A DNA stretch of 24,237 nucleotides, taken from the NCBI GenBank assembly GCA_015680685.1, contig MNCI01015884.1, positions 1 to 24,237 of the forward strand. Direction: 5' to 3'. Below, piece after piece: positions 20,111-24,237 of this stretch (its first letter is position 1; every line of letters begins with the position of its first letter). The notes below the pieces were generated by a model. The model saw only the letters and a program-made list of their open reading frames with translations, did no database searches and was not told the DNA's origin. Source of the DNA: Gnetum montanum (Eukaryota > Streptophyta > Gnetopsida > Gnetales > Gnetaceae). The translations under genes and the position numbers were made by a program.

Positions 20111-22342
20111 TGATAGATCCCTTGCCTTAATCCAATGAGTTACTATTTATGTAAGCATGATAGTTGTGATTTTAAACCTAATGAAGTTGGAAGCTTACTA
20201 CATTGAGAAGGACCTAATGTGGATGGGATGGAATTAGACATGTTTCTATCCATTAAGTCTTTTCTAGACTTGTTCTAAAGAACAATCATTCCTGGGTTGA
20301 CACTTATAAGTAGCCCTTCTCTCATGTGTATTAACTATCCTTGTAGCACTCTTTGGCTAGGGTTGTGATGGCAAGTACCCTTGCATAATAGGAGATGGCA
20401 TTGGTGGCATGAGATTTAAGTGTTGAGTAGAAGGTCTAGTTGTTGGTGGATGTACATATGAGTTTGAATCAGTCCTTAGCAGCATTAATATGTAGCATTT
20501 TGCTAAATAGTATTGTGGGGTTCGAATAGTTGCATGATTAGGTGATACTAGATGTTGGAAGAAATATTCATAAAAATCTAGCTATTGGTATGGATATTGT
20601 TGGTGAGGTGGTGGAAAAGCCCATGTTTAAGGCTATTTCCATTGTTGATGGTATTACTCTTGCAGTTGTGGAAAAGCTCCACTAGGATAGTACATTGGTT
20701 GAAGGTTTTGTTGGTAGTTACCTTGAGGGTAAGGTAACCATTTGGGAATTTTTTCTTTAACAAATTAGGGATTGAGTGTGTATGCCTCCATTTCTTGTAG
20801 ATGTGCCATGATTGGACAACATCCCTTAGGATGTTCATACTAGCACAAATTGCAACCTTCATTATCTATGAAGCTAGTGTCTAAGCACTTAGCCACTAAA
20901 GCAACTTTGCTTTGGCATCCAAGTTCTTTCTTCCTCCTTTTGTATTTGCCTCTTCCTAATGCTTGTTTGGTTTATTTCCCTACTATATTTAATGTAGTTG
21001 TAAATTTTTCATCAATAGAATCCCACATTTCCTCTACCTTAGCTACAATGTCACTTACAGGCTTTTGGATTAGTAGAGTCTTTTCCTAGATGACATTGTC
21101 CAAGGCTTCATCCTCTTGTTTGTCACATATTCATACATCCCTCTTTCAGATTAATGAATCTTTGTTATACTCTTTAGTTGATTTCATTTTTCTAAGGTCT
21201 CCTTTCTCTTTTTCCACTTGGTCTATTAGTTTTTGAGTACAATGGGTAGTCAATTCTAATAGTCTTCCTTAGGTGTAAACCCCAAGAGTCTCTTTGGTTT
21301 TGCTTCCCAGCCCATGTATGATGTGTCTAAGCTATTTCTTTAATGAAAATCCATGGCCTAGACATCTATGTAATAGTTAATAAGATCTATCCATTACTAC
21401 ATCAAGGGTTTCATGAATCCCTTGTTTCTAGCCCTTGATTTGTTTTCTTAGACTTGATACTCATGAATAAGTATAGTATTTGTCATTAAAGACTTCAAGC
21501 ATGGTACTCTAGTGTTTTATGGATTCAGGTTCCAATGAATTATAGTAGATTTTCACCTCCTTCACAAGTGTTGTAGGAAATAACTTTAATTTTTGCCAAC
21601 CACTTGTTATATTTTGAAGGGCACAAGCATCATGGAATGCTTGAAGGTGATGTTGTGAATTTTCATTGTAATCACCTTCAAATTGTGGCATGTTGTTCAT
21701 GTCTAGCCATTTAATTCAATTATCTCTCATGTGCTTGATTGGTATGTAGACAACTTTCTAAATATTAATCATGCTCTAGGTTGTCATAATGGGTTCATCA
21801 TCATGATTAGGTTTTTATGATTTGTTGTGGTGGTGACCCCTTCTATGCTCATGCCTCTCTTGATGCCATATTTTATCTCTTCATCTTCTTCATTCATACT
21901 CTTCATCTTCTAAATTAGAGTACTTTGAATATTAGACATGATGACCATGAGTTCACATGTCTTCCCTATTACAGTCCCAATACTTGTGTCATCTCCTATC
22001 AGAGTCCCCTTATGATCATAATGAGGCTAATGAGGTAATAGGAGAATGGTGTCGACTAGTTCTCCTTTCATGACTCTTATATGTTTCTCTGTAAGATTTA
22101 GTAGGAACCCTTGACCTAGAATCCTACTTGTATCTTGAGTTAGAAACCTTCCTCTTGTGTGTCTCTACTAGAGTAGAATGAGGTTGGGCTTTGATAAGTT
22201 CCTATAGTATGATAGGTTTTTTTGATGGCTCCTCATGATTCTGGTGGAGTGGTTCTAAAATGAATTGATTAGCATCAAGTTCTTCTATGATAATAGAAGT
22301 GTTGGATTGCATCCCTTTGATGTGTATATGTTTGATCTCCAT
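20111..22342 (-). pseudogene. Gag of the Athila-like element with zinc knuckle
   Basis: Gag forms the particle shell and binds the RNA. The frame from ATG 22,342 holds to the protease without net frameshift despite more than 25 stops. The N-terminal quarter (22,342-21,720) is charged, rich in Arg, Ser and His. The capsid-like core begins at 21,700: FEGDYNENSQHHLQAFHDAC, LKLFPTTL and YYNSLEPESI, a typical plant Gag (retrotrans_gag) pattern with the final Trp of the usual W-Y/W pair lost. Near 20,854-20,815 a CNLC..EHPKGCC zinc knuckle lies downstream, then a Pro, Gln and Tyr-rich region (about 20,750-20,560). The true start could be slightly upstream, since the 5' leader is deleted. Confidence 0.85.
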
Positions 22343-22364
22343 GGTAGCATCTCTTCTCATCTTG

Positions 22365-22474
22365 TGATATTGAATACATGAAATTGTATCTTGTGCCCTA
22401 ATATTAGGGATTTGATATCATGGCTCTGATATTGAATACTCGATATCATTGCCAATAAAAAACTCAATTTATCA
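22365..22474 (-). repeat. 5' LTR remnant of the Athila-like element, about 110 bp
   Basis: TGATAAATTGAGTTTTTTAT at 22,474 and the following 100 bases or so align without large gaps to the start of the 3' LTR at 11,394. It breaks off just before the gag ATG region, so the rest of the LTR, the primer-binding site and leader are missing. The outer edge is flanked by TAAAT. Confidence 0.65.
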
Positions 22475-22479
22475 TAAAT
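22475..22479. repeat. Target-site duplication TAAAT, right copy
   Basis: This is identical to 8,959-8,963 and abuts the TG start of the - strand 5' LTR. Confidence 0.6.
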
Positions 22480-22690
22480 AATAGAATTTATTATGACAAT
22501 TAAGTATGATTTATTTGTTTATGATTCTAAGGCTCACCCTTAGATGGATTTTGGATTTCAACCTAGCTATTTCAAATTAGGGGGAGTTTTCCTTTTTCCT
22601 TGCATTCCAGACAAGATGCTACTAAATTCTGTATAGTCCCAACTAATAACATGATTTTCGTTGTCCTCTACATTTTTAAGGTAAAATTTA
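22480..22690. other. Flanking DNA, no feature seen
   Basis: AT-rich sequence without coding or repeat signals. It was adjacent to 8,958 before the Athila-like element inserted. Confidence 0.6.
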
Positions 22691-22778
22691 GAACTTTTTA
22701 ATTCAACATTACCTACTAGAATTGAACCCATGACTTATATTTTTAAAATCAAGAGTCTTACCATTAGGATAATGGTTG
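22690..22778 (-). mobile_element. tRNA-derived SINE head, copy 1 (- strand)
   Basis: On the - strand TATCCTAATGGTAAGACT (A box; consensus TRGCNNAGTGG) is followed at tRNA-like distance by ATGGGTTCAATTCTAG (B box; consensus GGTTCGANTCC). The sequence after the B box, GGTAATGTTGAATTAAAAAG, matches the tail of copy 2, so the two are one SINE family and not just tRNA pieces. Confidence 0.7.
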
Positions 22779-22904
22779 GTTTTAGAAGAAATGGCTAGCT
22801 GTAGGAAAAGGAAAAAAAGAAAGAAAGAAAATTTAAAGATATGACAATTGTAATAAAAATAAATATCTTTGGCTACTGCACAAAATTTGCATAAAAGATT
22901 TAAC

Positions 22905-22950
22905 CCATAAAAATTTTTAATCCATAAAATTTTCAACTTATAAAATTTTT
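22905..22950. repeat. Short tandem repeat, three units of about 17 bp
   Basis: CCATAAAAATTTTT, CCATAAAATTTTC and TTATAAAATTTTT follow one another at a 16-17 bp period immediately before SINE copy 2. Confidence 0.7.
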
Positions 22951-22954
22951 GACA

Positions 22955-23115
22955 ATGAGTTGTTAGCCTAGTGATAAGACTCTTGATTTGGAAACTCTAT
23001 GTCATAGGTTCAATTCTGGTGGGAAATGTTGCATTATAAACTTCTATGAGGATTATATGTCTTGGGGTGTTCATATATGTCAGTTAATAGAAAAAGAGAA
23101 AAGGAAAATCTTTTT
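22955..23115 (+). mobile_element. tRNA-derived SINE, copy 2 (+ strand)
   Basis: The A box TTAGCCTAGTGATAAGACTC (22,963-22,982) and B box CATAGGTTCAATTCTGG (23,003-23,019) have normal tRNA spacing. The tail begins GGAAATGTTGCATTATAAAC, close to copy 1, and may end at the T-run near 23,110. Pol III would transcribe such an element from the internal boxes. The acceptor stem does not pair well, so it is not a working tRNA gene. Confidence 0.75.
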
Positions 23116-23380
23116 TTTTTTGAAATTAATGTTCCTAAATACTTTTAAAAGAGAAATAATTGCTAAAATAAAAACTACTAGTTGTAGGACAAAAGTAGTA
23201 TGAATAGAAAGGTAGGAAAAGTGGGGTATAATAGGGTTATTATTAGTTTAGTAGGCATAGGGAGATAGTGTGTTTTAGAAGAAGTAACACCTAAAAAACA
23301 ATAAAATAAAAAGTAATTCAAAAGAATTAATTTTAAAAAATAAAAATTTCAAGAGGGAAAAGGAAACCAAAAATATAATG
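23116..23380. other. A-rich flank, no gene
   Basis: Purine-rich, AT-rich DNA with no coding or structured signal recognised. Confidence 0.6.
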
Positions 23381-23383
23381 AGA

Positions 23384-23430
23384 TAGTCATCATAATTAAA
23401 CTCATAACTTCTAACATATAAGATGAAGAA
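23384..23430 (-). mobile_element. Possible fourth SINE head, strongly decayed
   Basis: On the - strand GTTAGAAGTTATGAGTTTAA resembles the middle and B box of the other copies (TTAGAA, GTCATGGGTTCAATT) with transitions and a short deletion. The A box is not convincing. Confidence 0.3.
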
Positions 23431-23435
23431 ATAAT

Positions 23436-23512
23436 GAGCTATTAGCCTAGTGGTAGGACTCTTGAGTTAGAAACTCTAAGTCATGGGTTTGATTCTAGTG
23501 GGTAATATAAAA
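23436..23512 (+). mobile_element. tRNA-derived SINE head, copy 3 (+ strand)
   Basis: The A box TTAGCCTAGTGGTAGGACTC (23,442-23,461) and B box CATGGGTTTGATTCTAG (23,482-23,498) match copies 1 and 2 closely, including CTTGAGTTAGAAACTC between them. The tail starts GGTAATATAAAAAC and soon runs into the 3' end of the Penelope-like element. Confidence 0.75.
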
Positions 23513-23553
23513 ACATCTTTTTAGAGAGAAAAATGATAAAATTAAGTAGGATT

Positions 23554-24237
23554 TTAAAGCAAATTTCTAGATTGCTTAATTTTTGTTAAAATAGACCGCC
23601 ATGCTAAATGGGTAAAATAACCTTGATTTCAATTAGTATTATTAGAATGAATTCTAATTTCAAGGGCCTCTTTAATTTTTCTATCTACAAAGTTATGAAT
23701 TATACAAAGAACTTCGCTATTATCCATTAACCACTTATGATATATAGAGGAGCTATAATTTACTATGTGTTCTACAAGAGGTTACAGTCTATTATATTCT
23801 ATGTTATTTAAGTGCTCTTTCAATCTAATAGAAATATTTCTACTAGTTTCACTAATATAACATTTACCAAAAATACAAGAGATTTTATAAATGTCACTAT
23901 TATTGATATTATGTTTTTTTATCTTTAAGACTATGAAAGAAGTTAGAGATTTTATTATAGGATTTAAATACTATTATAACATCACAATTTTTATAAACTT
24001 TGATGTAGAAAATGTTGATGAGTTGTTTATTTTAAAGAGAATTGACTTCACTTATTCTTATGTATTAAATTTCATTATCCTTTTTTAAGGCTAAATTTAT
24101 AATATTTTTATATAAAATTTTAGTTTGAGTCTCATAATACTGAGCATTGGTTGCTAGTTAGATAGTTATGTCATACAACATTGGACTCAAATGTTCTCTA
24201 TCCAAAACTCAATATTAACATTTCTTTTCACCTACTA
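23554..24237 (-). pseudogene. Penelope-like retroelement, C-terminus with GIY-YIG endonuclease
   Basis: Penelope-like elements encode an RT joined to a GIY-YIG endonuclease that nicks target DNA to prime reverse transcription. On the - strand one frame from 23,895 to a TAA at 23,556-23,554 reads DIYKISC, then GKCYISETSRNISIRLKEH, PLVEHIVNYSS, RKIKEALEIRIHSNN and a closing LAWRSIL. These are the GIY-like and YIG-like strands, the Arg, the EH block, the Glu (ALEI) and the Asn region in family order. Gly is lost from both GIY (DIY) and YIG (YIS), and two stops interrupt. Upstream, VFKSYNKISNFFHSLKDK (about 23,920-23,975) is the linker before the nuclease, in a frame shifted by an extra A in an A7 run (23,914-23,920). 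The RT lies beyond the window. In plants, nuclease-bearing elements of this kind are known mainly from conifers (Dryad). Confidence 0.85.

Larger units (their letters stand above)
8964..22474 (-). mobile_element. Athila-like Ty3/gypsy retrotransposon with third ORF, about 13.5 kb
   Basis: Read on the - strand, the order is truncated 5' LTR, gag, protease, RT, RNase H, integrase, a 2.1 kb spacer, a long third ORF, polypurine tract and 3' LTR. The single RNase H and the RT and RNase H wording (YNGYNQIHIAP, LNYSTTKKEI, LQEFDITIIDKK, NVVANHLSRL) match the plant Athila lineage, whose members carry an extra ORF after pol. The ends show TGATA and TATCA as inverted termini and a TAAAT target duplication on both sides. 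Gag-protease, RT and RNase H-integrase lie in three different frames, so at least two net frameshifts have occurred. An alternative is that 22.4-16.5 kb and 14.4-9 kb come from two elements, since a second polypurine-like tract sits at 16,493. Confidence 0.7.

Noticed and set aside
22422-22435. Sequence like a tRNA-Met primer-binding site (- strand AATATCAGAGCC) just before gag
   Set aside because: The same block, with transitions, lies inside the 3' LTR at 11,340-11,365 downstream of the polypurine tract, so it belongs to U3 of both LTRs. A real primer site would not be in the 3' LTR.
22957-23024. Functional tRNA gene
   Set aside because: A and B boxes are present, but the acceptor and anticodon stems do not pair well, and three copies share non-tRNA tails, so SINE is the better reading.
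1-24237. CRISPR array, bacterial operon or phage content
   Set aside because: No regular spacer pattern or prokaryotic gene organisation; everything identified is plant retroelement material.

Overview
This window looks like intergenic DNA from a very large plant nuclear genome, and a conifer is the best guess. It is AT-rich, I found no intact host gene on either strand, and it is filled with old, heavily mutated retroelements. The conifer guess rests on a Penelope-like element (PLE) with a GIY-YIG endonuclease at the right end. Such elements are rare in plants but have been reported in conifer genomes (the Dryad group). The two large LTR elements fit this setting but do not prove it.

Region 1 (1 to about 6.5-6.9 kb, + strand) is the 3' half of a Ty3/gypsy element of the Tat lineage. 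It carries reverse transcriptase, RNase H, a second archaeal-type RNase H and integrase, followed by a tandem-repeat 3' UTR, a polypurine tract and a roughly 3 kb LTR. The LTR has a TATA box and a family of GTAGC-type palindromes. Region 2 (about 6.9-8.96 kb) holds an unrecognised 395-codon reading frame on the - strand, broken only by stop codons, and a contig join marked by a single N between two 46-bp copies. Region 3 (8,964-22,474, - strand) is read as one Athila-like Ty3/gypsy element: a 2.4 kb 3' LTR, gag-protease, RT, RNase H, integrase, a 2.1 kb spacer, and a 930-codon third ORF. Its edges are supported by a TGATA/TATCA terminal inverted repeat and by the 5-bp target duplication TAAAT on both sides. 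The 5' LTR survives only as about 110 bp. Region 4 (22,480-23,510) is AT-rich and carries three tRNA-derived SINE heads, possibly four. Region 5 (23,554-24,237, - strand) is the C-terminal end of the PLE and runs off the window.

The coding parts worked as retrotransposon machinery: Gag packages RNA, protease matures the polyprotein, RT and RNase H copy RNA to DNA, and integrase or the GIY-YIG nuclease inserts or primes it. None can work now. Both RT active sites have an Asp-to-Asn change, the Athila protease triad has lost its Gly, and stop codons are everywhere. The decay is dominated by stops that look like C-to-T or G-to-A changes in Gln, Trp and Arg codons, with very few frameshifts. Lineage names rest on motif recognition by eye, without database searches.
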